From the NCBI RefSeq assembly GCF_036194065.1, contig NZ_CP108095.1, positions 3,596,001 through 3,660,000 on the forward strand: a stretch of 64,000 bases of DNA. The letters are read 5' to 3'. The stretch comes from Streptomyces sp. NBC_00239 (GTDB taxonomy: Bacteria; Actinomycetota; Actinomycetes; Streptomycetales; Streptomycetaceae). Positions 29,178-37,632 of this stretch are shown here, piece by piece; position 1 is the first letter of the stretch; each line of letters opens with the position of its first letter. The position numbers were made by a program, and so were the translations under genes. The notes under the pieces are model-generated. The model saw only the letters and a list, made by a program, of their open reading frames with translations. It did no database searches and had not been told where the DNA came from.

Positions 29178-30884
29178 TCAGGGCTTGGCCGGGCCGGTGG
29201 GCCGGGCCGGGTCCGCCGGGGTGGCCGGGTCGCTCGGCGCGGTCGTCGGCTCTTCCGTGGCCGGCTTCTCCTTGACCACCAGGTCGACGACGAGCTGGAC
29301 CTTCTCGGGTGTGGTCAGCAGCACCTGGTAGGTGCCCGCGACGTCCGAGGCGAAGATCTCCGGGAGGATGATCCGGCCGTCGGCGCCGGACGGCGCCAGC
29401 GTCAGGGTCCTGATCTCCTTGCCGTCCTCGTCCTTGAAGAACGGGCCGGTCTCGGCCGGCACCCAGGCGCCCTTCGCGTCCAGCCGGACCATGGTCGCCG
29501 TGACGGCGGTGCCCGCGACCGGCTTGCCCTTGGCCTTGGCCAGGACCTCGACGCGCCGGGCGAAGCTGCCGCCCGCGACCGCCTCCGGCGTCTTGGTGTC
29601 GCCGGTCCGCTCCAGCGCGTCCGCCGTGAGGACCGGCTTCGGCGTCACGGTGCCGGCGAACTTCACGGTGAACTCGCGGGTGCCGTAGAGCGTGGCGCGC
29701 AGGGTGAAGACTCCGGGCATCGCGCCCGCCTTCTCGCCCGCCTTGATGACCGGCGCGGTGGCGATGCCCGAGGCGTCGGTGCGCACCACCACGTGGGTCT
29801 TGCCGCTGGCCGCGAAGACCGTGCCGGAGGTGTCGTTCTCGATCTCGAAGACGACGACCTCGCGGGCGGCCGGCTTGCCGTTGCTCAGCTTGGCCTTGGC
29901 CTGCGGGGACGTGGTGAAGACGGTGCCGGCCTCGGCCTTGAGGGTGCCCGAGCCGAGCCGTTCCAGGCCGGAGACGGTCGCCGCCGGCGGGTTCGGCTTC
30001 GTCGGGGGCTTGGTCGGCGGGGTGACCGGAGGGGTGACCGGCGGCGTGACCGGCGGGGTCGGGGTGACCGGCGGGGTGGGCGTGACGGGCGGCGTGGTCG
30101 GCGGCACGACGGGGACGGCCGGCGGGTTCGGGACCTGGGCGGCCCCGCCCTTCTGGTACTGGCGCATCCAGCCGAGCACCGTGTTCACGTACTCGCGCGA
30201 GTTGTTGTAGCTCAGGACGGCCTTGTCGAGGAAGGCCGGCTGGGCCAGGTCGCGGTCGCCGGCGCACAGGTACAGGCCGGCGCCGAGGGCCGCGTCGTAC
30301 ATGTTGTTGGGGTTGCGCTGGCCGTCGCCGTTGCCGTCGGCGCCCCACTGCGCCCAGGTGGACGGGATGAACTGGAGCGGGCCGACCGCGCGGTCGAACT
30401 CGGTGTCCGCGTCCCACGCACCCTTGTCGGTGTCGAGGATCTTCGCGAAGCCGTTGCCGTCGAGGCGGGGGCCGCGGATCGGCTTCTCGGTGGTGCCGTC
30501 GGCCTTCAGCCCGTAGCCGGAGGCGTGCACGGACTCGACGCGGCCGATGCCGGCGAGGAGTTCCCAGGGCAGGTGGCAGCCGGGCAGGGCGGCGGCGACC
30601 GAGCTGGCGGCGCGCTGGTAGGCGTCGAGGGCGGTGGCGGGTATGCCGGTGGAGCCCTCCGGCGCGCCCTGTACGGGCGGCGGGTCGGCGACCAGGTCGG
30701 GCAGGTCGAGGCGGGCGTTGCCGCGGTCCTGGGCCTGGGGGCTGTCGCCGGTCGGCTCGGACTCGCCGGCGTCGGCGGTGGGCGTGTTGCCCACGACGGC
30801 AGCGGTGGTCAGGCTGGCCGCGAGCGCGGCGGTGCACAGCACTTTGCGCGAAGTGTTGACCAGATGACGGTGAAGAGGCTTCAC
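29178..30884 (-). CDS. Secreted lytic murein transglycosylase (MltB/SLT_2 type) with C-terminal beta-rich domain
   Basis: A 568-residue secreted protein. Residues 1-40 are a signal peptide (HLVNTSRKVLCTAALAASLT). Residues 70-245 form the transglycosylase domain, with catalytic Glu in LLAGIGRVESVHASGYG and the MltB motifs AVGPLQFIPSTWAQWG and NNMYDAALGAGLYLC. A linker of PVTP and PTKP repeats follows at about 255-290. The last 270 residues are two beta-rich, Ig-like segments of unknown role, perhaps wall or surface binding. The start is GTG at 30884, behind GGGGGGAACGCC. Earlier in-frame ATGs would put the signal far inside the protein. Confidence 0.88.
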   Translation of the reverse strand: MKPLHRHLVNTSRKVLCTAALAASLTTAAVVGNTPTADAGESEPTGDSPQAQDRGNARLDLPDLVADPPPVQGAPEGSTGIPATALDAYQRAASSVAAALPGCHLPWELLAGIGRVESVHASGYGLKADGTTEKPIRGPRLDGNGFAKILDTDKGAWDADTEFDRAVGPLQFIPSTWAQWGADGNGDGQRNPNNMYDAALGAGLYLCAGDRDLAQPAFLDKAVLSYNNSREYVNTVLGWMRQYQKGGAAQVPNPPAVPVVPPTTPPVTPTPPVTPTPPVTPPVTPPVTPPTKPPTKPNPPAATVSGLERLGSGTLKAEAGTVFTTSPQAKAKLSNGKPAAREVVVFEIENDTSGTVFAASGKTHVVVRTDASGIATAPVIKAGEKAGAMPGVFTLRATLYGTREFTVKFAGTVTPKPVLTADALERTGDTKTPEAVAGGSFARRVEVLAKAKGKPVAGTAVTATMVRLDAKGAWVPAETGPFFKDEDGKEIRTLTLAPSGADGRIILPEIFASDVAGTYQVLLTTPEKVQLVVDLVVKEKPATEEPTTAPSDPATPADPARPTGPAKP

Positions 30885-31199
30885 AGTGCGGCGTTCCCCC
30901 CAAGACGGACCAGGCCGGTCGAGCCGTGAATATCCACTGTTTATCAGGTCCGAGGCGGCGACTCGCCGTCCCCCCTCGTTATGGGACCCCTTGTTCGGGC
31001 GCCGGGTCAATGCCCTTTCCCACAGGGCCTCTTGAGGTTGTCCGGAATGACCGGATGGCCCCGCTCTGCACCCCAGGGCGCTCTCTGCTGACGGCCCCTG
31101 CGCCGCCCGGATGCGGGCGGCCGGCTCGCCCGGACGCACTTGGCGTTCGAGGGAGCCGGCCGTCGCGTTTCGGGCCCCTGTGTTTCAGGCCACTGTGTC
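30885..31199. other. Intergenic region before the transglycosylase gene
   Basis: 315 bases with no credible gene. It contains the leader and promoter of the transglycosylase gene. CCCGGATGCGGG near 31119 is a small inverted repeat, and three TG(T/G)(T/G)TCTCAG/TTTCAGG-like segments occur just before 31200. Nothing else recognisable is present. Confidence 0.5.
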
Positions 31200-32450
31200 T
31201 CAGAACACGCGGACGCGCTCCGCGCTGTCCCACAGGGTGTCCGGCTGCGGACGGCTGATCCCGCCACGGCCGTTGCCGAGGTAGAGGGAGACCTGGTAGC
31301 CGATCGGCCGCATGAAGTCCGCGTGCCCGTCGCCGTTCACGTCGCCGGTGGCGATGACCGGCTCGTCGGCGGGCCAGGCGTACGGGAGCTTCTTGCGCGC
31401 GCCGAAGGCGCCCTTGCCGTTGCCGGGGTAGAGCCACAGGGCGCGCTGCCCGTCGCGGGCCAGCAGGTCGGACTTCCCGTCGCCGGTCATGTCACCGGGC
31501 GAGGCAAGCTGGTTCATGACGTTCCAGCCGGCGCCGACCTTCCGGCGGGCGGTGAAGGCGCCCTTGCCGTTGCCCGGGTACGTCCACAGCACTCCGGCGG
31601 TGTCGCGGGCCAGCAGGTCCCGGCGGCCGTCGCCGGTGAGGTCGCCGGCCGCGCTGATCTCGCGCATGCCGTTCCAGCCCGCGCCGATGCGCACGCGCGC
31701 GCCGAGGGAGCCGGTGCCGGTGCCCGGGTAGAACCACAGGACGCCGGACCGGTCACGGGCGAACACGTCCTCGCGGCCGTCGGAGTTGTGGTCGCCGTGC
31801 CGGACGATCTGGGTCATCGCGTTCCAGCCGCCGCCGATCAGGCGGCCCTTGGTGACGCCGTTCGCGTCGCCGTTGCCGGACAGGAACCACAGCCGGCCGT
31901 CGTCGGCGCGCTCCATCAGGTCCGGGCGGCGGTCGTTGTCCATGTCGCCGAACTGCCCGGCGGCGGGCAGCGCGTCGGGCCGGCGCACCTCGGGGAAGGT
32001 GTACCAGGACATGTAGGGGACGCCCTGGACGACTTCGTACTCCGTGGTCGCGACCCGGTAGGAGCTGGTCACGTTGTCGTACCGGCCGTCGAAGGACCGG
32101 TGGAGGTCGATGGGCCCGTTGTACGGCGAGACGATCACGTAGTCGGGGTCGGTGTTGTAGTCGGGCTTCGTGTAGAAGGTCGCCCACAGGCCGCTCTTGT
32201 TGACGATCGAGGAGATCTTGTCGTTCCAGTCGGCGCCGAGCCGGGGCGCGCCGGCCGACAGGATCTTCATCGCGCCCTGGTAGTCGGGGTACTGGAAGAC
32301 GCACAGCTTGCCCGCCGGACAACGGTCGGAGGGCTCGGCGGCCGAGACCGCCGGGGCGGCGGTGACGAGGGTGGCCAGCGTGGCGGTCAGGGCGACCGCG
32401 GCGCCGAGGGCGCGCCGCGCCAGGGCGCGCGGGCGGACGGTTCGGGACAT
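31200..32450 (-). CDS. Secreted I36/FG-GAP (VCBS) repeat protein, paralogue 1
   Basis: A 416-residue secreted protein. Signal peptide at 1-38 (ALTATLATLVTAAPAVSAAE), a cysteine-containing I36/crystallin-like domain at about 40-85 (CPAGKLCVFQYPDYQG), and six or so beta-propeller blades with Asp-rich calcium-type loops from 165 onward (GDMDNDRRPDLMERADDGRL, GDLTGDGRRDLLARDTAGVL). The start is set at 32450 (MSRTVRPR), since GGAG lies eight bases upstream; ATG at 32465 is possible. It lies downstream of a paralogue with a 61-base gap. Function is unknown; a surface or adhesion role is typical of such repeats. Confidence 0.85.
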   Translation of the reverse strand: MSRTVRPRALARRALGAAVALTATLATLVTAAPAVSAAEPSDRCPAGKLCVFQYPDYQGAMKILSAGAPRLGADWNDKISSIVNKSGLWATFYTKPDYNTDPDYVIVSPYNGPIDLHRSFDGRYDNVTSSYRVATTEYEVVQGVPYMSWYTFPEVRRPDALPAAGQFGDMDNDRRPDLMERADDGRLWFLSGNGDANGVTKGRLIGGGWNAMTQIVRHGDHNSDGREDVFARDRSGVLWFYPGTGTGSLGARVRIGAGWNGMREISAAGDLTGDGRRDLLARDTAGVLWTYPGNGKGAFTARRKVGAGWNVMNQLASPGDMTGDGKSDLLARDGQRALWLYPGNGKGAFGARKKLPYAWPADEPVIATGDVNGDGHADFMRPIGYQVSLYLGNGRGGISRPQPDTLWDSAERVRVF

Positions 32451-32511
32451 GAACCGGGGCTCCATTCGACAGTGAGGGGCAGGGCGGGCTCTGGCGGGAG
32501 CCGGGGCGGGC

Positions 32512-33834
32512 TCAGAAGACGAGGTGGGTGTCCTGGGAGCCGGCGAGCAGGTACGGGGACCTCAGGGTGCCGTCGGCGGCGACCGGGTAGACGCGGATGC
32601 CGTTGTCCTTGGGGGCGTGCGCGATCAGGTCGGGGCGGCCGTCCCCGGTGAGGTCGCCGGCGCCGGCGAGTTCGGTGAGGCCGCTCCAGCCGCCGCTGCC
32701 GATGAGCGCGCGGGCGCCGAAGGCACCGCGGCCGTTGCCCGGGTAGAGCCAGAGCCGGCCGGCGGTGTCCCGGGCGACCAGGTCGGCCCGCTTGTCGGAG
32801 TTCACGTCGCCCGCGCCGACCAGCTCGTTGAAGGCCTTCCAGCCGCCGCCGACCTTCTTGCGGGCGGTGAAGGCGCCCTTGCCGTTGCCGGGGTACGTCC
32901 ACAGGGTGCCGTCGGTGTCGGCGGCCAGCAGGTCGGCCCGGCCGTCGCCGGTCAGGTCGCCCGCGGCGGCCAGGTCGCGCATGGCGTTCCAGCCGGCGCC
33001 GACCCTGGTGCGGGTGCCGAAGGCGCCGTTGCCCTTGCCGGGGTAGCACCAGAGCACGCCGGCCGTGTCGCGGGCCAGCAGGTCCTCGCGGCCGTCCGAG
33101 GTGAAGTCGCCGTGGCGGGTCAGCTTGGTCATGGAGTTCCAGCCGCCGCCGACGAGCGCGGTGCGCGCGGTGCCCGGGTCGGCGTGCGCGGTCCACAGCT
33201 GCCCGAACTTGTTGCGCGCCAGCAGGTCGCCGTAGCCGTCGCCGTCGAGGTCGCCGAAGGCGCCGCCGGCGGGCACCGGCTTCGGGCGCGGCTTGGGCTG
33301 CCCCTCCCACTGGAAGACGGGGTGGCGCGCCTCCGTGCCGCAGAACCAGTCGGCTTCGGGGCCCGTGTCGAGGGAGCTGACGGCGTTGTCGAGTTCGGGC
33401 GAGGCGCTCTCGTCGAAGGAGCCGCGGCCGGTGTAGAAGTGCACGGCGCCGGTGGGGGCGAGGCCCGGCTCGGGGTGGAAGCACACCGGGTGGGAGGTGT
33501 GGTTCACATACGAGCTGATGCGGTTGTTCCACGACCCGAGGTCGAGCCGGCCGCCCTTGACGACGAGCATCTCGCCCTGGCCCACCGGCCCGCTGAACAC
33601 GCAGAGGCTGCCCCAGGTGCAGCGGTCGTACCCGGTGGCCGCGGGGGCCGCGGGGGCGGCCTGGGCGGTGGCCGGGCCGCTGGGCGCGGCGGCCCGGGCC
33701 TGGGTCGGGACGCCGACCACGGCGGCCTGGGCGGGGGCCGAGAGGACGGCGGTGGCGAGGGCGGCGAGGGCGGCTGTGGCGAGGGCCGTCAGGGTGCGGC
33801 GCGGTGCGGGCGCGGAGACGGAAGGTGTACGCAC
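32512..33834 (-). CDS. Secreted I36/FG-GAP (VCBS) repeat protein, paralogue 2
   Basis: A 440-residue paralogue of the downstream gene. Signal peptide at about 1-37, an Ala/Pro-rich linker, an I36-like domain (CTWGSLCVFSGPVGQGEM and later PVCFHP) and FG-GAP repeats with loops such as GDLDGDGYGDLLARNKFGQL and GDLTGDGRADLLAADTDGTL. The start is GTG at 33834, preceded by GGGGGGACCCC. The two genes arose by tandem duplication; their propeller parts are much more alike than their N-terminal domains. Repeat copy 4 lies directly upstream. Confidence 0.85.
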   Translation of the reverse strand: MRTPSVSAPAPRRTLTALATAALAALATAVLSAPAQAAVVGVPTQARAAAPSGPATAQAAPAAPAATGYDRCTWGSLCVFSGPVGQGEMLVVKGGRLDLGSWNNRISSYVNHTSHPVCFHPEPGLAPTGAVHFYTGRGSFDESASPELDNAVSSLDTGPEADWFCGTEARHPVFQWEGQPKPRPKPVPAGGAFGDLDGDGYGDLLARNKFGQLWTAHADPGTARTALVGGGWNSMTKLTRHGDFTSDGREDLLARDTAGVLWCYPGKGNGAFGTRTRVGAGWNAMRDLAAAGDLTGDGRADLLAADTDGTLWTYPGNGKGAFTARKKVGGGWKAFNELVGAGDVNSDKRADLVARDTAGRLWLYPGNGRGAFGARALIGSGGWSGLTELAGAGDLTGDGRPDLIAHAPKDNGIRVYPVAADGTLRSPYLLAGSQDTHLVF

Positions 33835-33974
33835 GGGGTCCCCCCATGGGTGTGCGCGATACGTGAGGTCGGACGCTCGCCGGATCATAGCGGCCGCCCT
33901 TGCGCCCCCGGCGGCCCCCGCCCCTCCTGCCCGACCCCGCCGTCCCATACGCCCCGTTGACCCCGCAACGCCCC

Positions 33975-34530
33975 TGGCCTCGCCGGCGCCCGGCACACCC
34001 CCAGCCTCGCCAGTGCCCGGCGCATTACCAGCCTCGCCAGTACCCGGCGCACCCTCAGCCTCGCCGGTGCCCGGCGCATTACCAGCCTCGCCAGTACCCG
34101 GCGCACCCTCAGCCTCGCCGGTGCCCGGCGCATTACCAGCCTCGCCGGCGTTTGAGGCGCGGGTCCGGGCAGAGCCCGGTGCCCGGCGGAGCCGGGTTGT
34201 TCGTTGGGGCTCCGCCCCAAACCCCGCGCCTCAAACGCCGGCGAGGCTGGGATTTGCCGCACGCAGCGCCCGCGAGGCTGGAGGTCGCACCCCGCAGCGC
34301 CGACAAGGCTGGAGGTCGCACCCCGGCGGCCCGCGAGGCTGGAGGTCGCACCCCGGCGGCCGGCGAGGCTGGAGGTCGCACCCCGGCGGCCGGCGAGGCT
34401 GGGATTTGCCGCACGCAGCGCCGGCGAGGCTGGAGGTCGCACCCCGCAGCGCCGACAAGGCTGGAGGTTGCGCCCCGGCGGCCGGCGAGGCTGGGGGTTG
34501 CGCCCCGCGGCGCCGGCGAGGCCGGGGGTT
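33975..34530. repeat. Palindromic cloverleaf repeat, copy 4, with strongly expanded arms (core 34137-34249)
   Basis: Left arm: six units of exactly 27 bp start at 33975, 34002, 34029, 34056, 34083 and 34110, each opening with CAGCCTCGCC or a one- or two-base variant, and tails alternate between GGCGCATTAC and GGCGCACCCT. Core: 113 bp, in the orientation of copy 2. Right arm: about nine further units of 30 or 31 bp carry GGCGAGGCTGGAGGTCGC-type sequence. Motifs point toward the core on both sides. It fills the 730-base gap between the FG-GAP gene and the acyl-CoA ligase gene, where no gene is visible. Frames that look long here (for example 34231-34458) are translated repeat. Confidence 0.9.
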
Positions 34531-34564
34531 GGGTCCCGCACCGGCGGGCGGGAAGGGCGCGGGG

Positions 34565-36298
34565 TCAGGGGGTGTACAGGGTGGCTATTTCCGTGGCGTA
34601 GCGGGTCGCTATGGCGTGGCGGCGGAGTTTCAGGGTGGGGGTCAGGGTGCCGTCGGCGACCGTGAATTCGCCGGGCAGTATCCGGAAGGCCCGTATCCGC
34701 GCCGGCCGCGACACCACCGCGTTCGCCTCCGCCACCACCCCGCCGATCAGCTCCCGCACCCGCGGACACCGCTCCGCGTCGGCCCCCACGTCCACCCCCT
34801 CCCGCCGCGCCCAGTCCGCGATCTCCCCCGCGTCCAGAGTGATCAGCGCCACCGGATACGGCCGCCGGTCGCCGACCATGACGGCCCGTGCCACGTACCG
34901 GGACCGCTGGATGGCGTACTCCGTCTCGGCCGGGGACAGGTTCTTGCCCGCGGAGGTGATGACGAGTTCCTTCTTGCGTCCCGTGACGTGCAGGAAGCCG
35001 TCCGCGTCCAGCGCGCCCAGATCGCCCGTGTGCAGCCACCCCGCCGCGTCCACCGCCTCCGCGGTCGCCGCCTCGTTGGCGTGGTAGCCGGGGAACACCA
35101 TCGGCCCGCGGGCCAGCACCTCCCCGTCGTCGGCGATCCGCACCTCGCAGCCGGCGACCGGCCGGCCCACCGAGCCGTGGCGGACCGCGCCCGGGTGGTT
35201 GAGGCTGATCACCCCGCCCGACTCGGTCATCCCGTACCCCTCGAACACGGCGATCCCGCAGGCCCGCAGGAAGTCGAGGGTGGCCGGGTCGATCGGCGCC
35301 CCGCCGGTGAGGGCCCACCGCAGCCGGCCCCCGAAGGCCTCCCGGACCGGCGCGTACAGCGACTTCTCCGCCGCCGCGTGCGCCTCCCGGTCCGCGGCGG
35401 GCAGGCGGCCCTCGGCGGCGAGCACCCCGAGCCGTACCGCCTCCTCGAAGCGCGCCCGCCCGCCGTCCTGCGCCTCCGCCAGCGACCGCACCACCGCGTG
35501 CACCTTCTCGAACAGCCGTGGCACGGACGGCAGGTGCGTGGGCCGGGCCTCGGCCAGTTCGCCCACCACGTCCTCGATCCGGCCGCCGAAGTAGCAGAGC
35601 TCGCCGCCCTCCAGCAGAGTGGTGAACTGGATCAGCTGGGCGAGCAGGTGGGCCAGCGGCAGGTACAGGTACGTCGAGTCCCCCGGCCCCCCACGGATCA
35701 GCGGAAGCGTCGCGTCCTGGACCGCGCCCAGGTTGCCGTGGGTGAGGCGGCAGCCCTTCGGCAGGCCGGTGGTGCCCGAGGTGTAGACGATCGCCGCGTC
35801 CGCTCCGGACGCCACGGCCGCGGCCCGCGCGCCGAGTTCGCCGACGACCGGCCCCGACCCGGCCGGCGTCGCCGTGAGGGCGTCCAGCAGGACCACCTCC
35901 CGCAGCAGCGGCAGCCTCGCCCGCAGCCGCTCCACCCGCCCCGCCTGCTCCGCGTCGTCGCAGACCGCCACCACCGCCCCGGAGTCGCCCAGCACCCAGC
36001 CGAGCTCCTCCTCCCCCGCCGTCGGATACACCGGCACCAGCACCGCGCCCGCCGCCAGCGCCCCGAAGTGCGCGTACGTCCACTCCGGGCGGGTCTCGGC
36101 GAGCAGCGCGACCCGCTCGCCCGCGGCCACGCCCAGGCCGAGCAGGGCACACCCCACCGCCCGTACCCGTTCGTGCAGTTCCTCGTACGTACGGGTCTGC
36201 CAGGCGCCGTCCCGCCGGTACCGCAGGGCCGTCTGCGGGCCGTGCCGGCGCGCCGTCCACGCCGTGAACACCGCCAGGGTCGAAGGCCGTACGTCCAT
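34565..36298 (-). CDS. Long-chain acyl-CoA ligase (AMP-forming), paralogue A
   Basis: A 577-residue adenylate-forming enzyme of the FadD15 type. It activates fatty acids to acyl-CoA. The ATP-binding P-loop is AIVYTSGTTGLPKGCRLTHG near residue 155, the A5 motif is FEGYGMTESGGVISLNHPG near 355, and LHTGDLGALDADGFLHVTGR with KELVITSAGKNLSP carries the hinge Asp and Lys. The ATG at 36298 follows GGGAGGCGAGCG. It is divergent from an AraC regulator that may control it. A second ligase lies at 40786. Confidence 0.92.
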   Translation of the reverse strand: MDVRPSTLAVFTAWTARRHGPQTALRYRRDGAWQTRTYEELHERVRAVGCALLGLGVAAGERVALLAETRPEWTYAHFGALAAGAVLVPVYPTAGEEELGWVLGDSGAVVAVCDDAEQAGRVERLRARLPLLREVVLLDALTATPAGSGPVVGELGARAAAVASGADAAIVYTSGTTGLPKGCRLTHGNLGAVQDATLPLIRGGPGDSTYLYLPLAHLLAQLIQFTTLLEGGELCYFGGRIEDVVGELAEARPTHLPSVPRLFEKVHAVVRSLAEAQDGGRARFEEAVRLGVLAAEGRLPAADREAHAAAEKSLYAPVREAFGGRLRWALTGGAPIDPATLDFLRACGIAVFEGYGMTESGGVISLNHPGAVRHGSVGRPVAGCEVRIADDGEVLARGPMVFPGYHANEAATAEAVDAAGWLHTGDLGALDADGFLHVTGRKKELVITSAGKNLSPAETEYAIQRSRYVARAVMVGDRRPYPVALITLDAGEIADWARREGVDVGADAERCPRVRELIGGVVAEANAVVSRPARIRAFRILPGEFTVADGTLTPTLKLRRHAIATRYATEIATLYTP

Positions 36299-36429
36299 CG
36301 CTCGCCTCCCGGGGATCGCCGCGGGATGAGCCCGCGTATCCCGACGCTAGACAGGGCGGCCCACCGCACGGCATGACCGGAAGCGTCACCACCGCTGACC
36401 CTGGCGCTCATTGGGGCTACCGTCGGAGC

Positions 36430-37515
36430 ATGGGGAGGCGGACGATCACCGTGCACCATGTGCGGGCCGTGCTCGCGGGCGCGCACCGCAGCGGCCTGGA
36501 CACCGTGCCGCTCCTTCAGGAGGCGCAGATTCCGCCGCTGCTGCTGGGGGACGACCGGGCACGGGTCACCCCGGCGCAGTTCGCGCGGCTGTTCCGGGCC
36601 CTGTACCGGAACACCCAGGACGAGTTCCTCGGGCTGGGCGGCGCGCCCAGCCGGCCGGGGACCTTCGCGATGATGTGTTACGCCTCGCTGGGCTGCCGGG
36701 ACCTGGGCGCGGCCATCGAGCGGGGCAGTGCCTTCTACCGGCTCTTCCCCGGCGGGCCCGACCTGGTGCTCGACACGGGCCCGGGAGACCCGGGGGCCGC
36801 GGCGGGCGGGGCGGGCGCGGCGGGCGCGGCGGCCACGGCGGGCGGGGAGGCCCGGTTCACGGTCCGCGGCGAACTGCCCGCCGACGAGGACCGGTTCCTC
36901 GCCGAGTGCCTGCTGATCATCTGGCACCGGCTGTGCAGTTGGCTGATCGGGCACCGCATCCCGCTCTCCTACGCGTCCTTCGCCTATCCGCCGCCGCCCC
37001 ACAAGGACGAGTACGGGGTGCTCTTCGGGTGCCCGGTGCGGTTCGGGGAGCCGCGGACGGGCGCCGCGTTCGGCGCGCACTGGCTGACCGCACCGCTCGT
37101 ACGGGACGAGGCCGCCCTCGACGCGATGCTGCGGCGGGCCCCCTTCGACCTGCTGTCGCGGCCCGAGTACGGCACGACGGTGGCCGAACAGGTGCGCCGG
37201 GCCCTGGTGCAGGGGCTGCGGGCCTCGCCCCGGCTGCCGGCGCTCGGCGAGGTCGCGGGGCGGCTCGCGGTGAGCCCGGCGACGCTGCGCCGCCGGCTCG
37301 GGGCGGAGGAGACCTCCTACCAGCAACTCAAGGACCAGGTGCGGCGGGACGCGGCGATCGCGGGGCTCGCGGAGGGCGGGGAGCCGATCGCGGAACTCGC
37401 CGCCCGGCTGGGCTTCTCCGAGGACACCGCCTTCCACCGGGCGTTCCGGCGGTGGACGGGGACCACGCCGGGTGCGTACCGGACGCGGTGTGGTCCCCGC
37501 GGCCAGGAAAGCTGA
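36430..37515 (+). CDS. AraC-family transcriptional regulator with arabinose-binding-like N-terminal domain
   Basis: A protein of about 361 residues. The N-terminal half (VHHVRAVLAGAHRSGLDTVP onward, then FLGLGGAPSRPGTFAMM) resembles the Arabinose_bd domain of OruR/ArgR-like regulators. The C-terminal 100 residues hold two helix-turn-helix motifs (EVAGRLAVSPATLRRRL and IAELAARLGFSEDTAFHRAF). A Gly/Ala run at about residues 120-140 is low complexity. The start is uncertain: ATG 36430 or 36373, neither with an ideal ribosome site. Such regulators often control lipid-metabolism genes, so the adjacent acyl-CoA ligase and lipase are candidate targets. Confidence 0.88.
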   Translation: MGRRTITVHHVRAVLAGAHRSGLDTVPLLQEAQIPPLLLGDDRARVTPAQFARLFRALYRNTQDEFLGLGGAPSRPGTFAMMCYASLGCRDLGAAIERGSAFYRLFPGGPDLVLDTGPGDPGAAAGGAGAAGAAATAGGEARFTVRGELPADEDRFLAECLLIIWHRLCSWLIGHRIPLSYASFAYPPPPHKDEYGVLFGCPVRFGEPRTGAAFGAHWLTAPLVRDEAALDAMLRRAPFDLLSRPEYGTTVAEQVRRALVQGLRASPRLPALGEVAGRLAVSPATLRRRLGAEETSYQQLKDQVRRDAAIAGLAEGGEPIAELAARLGFSEDTAFHRAFRRWTGTTPGAYRTRCGPRGQES

Positions 37516-37632
37516 GCTGCGCGGTCAGCGCCGCGCCCACCGGCCGGTCACTACCTTCTGTCTACCGGCCGCACCCACCGGCCGGCGCCCCACACCCCCA
37601 CACCCCCACCGGTACCTCGGGAGAGCCGCCCC

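Noticed and set aside
33975..34530. CRISPR array
   Set aside because: The regular spacing of 27 or 30-31 bp comes from directly adjoining tandem units without unique spacers, and no cas genes are nearby.
34204..34665. Small protein-coding genes in the repeat regions (also 21514-21849, 40390-40701 and 12417 onward)
   Set aside because: These frames are translated repeat sequence with no ribosome site, and equivalent frames appear at every repeat copy.
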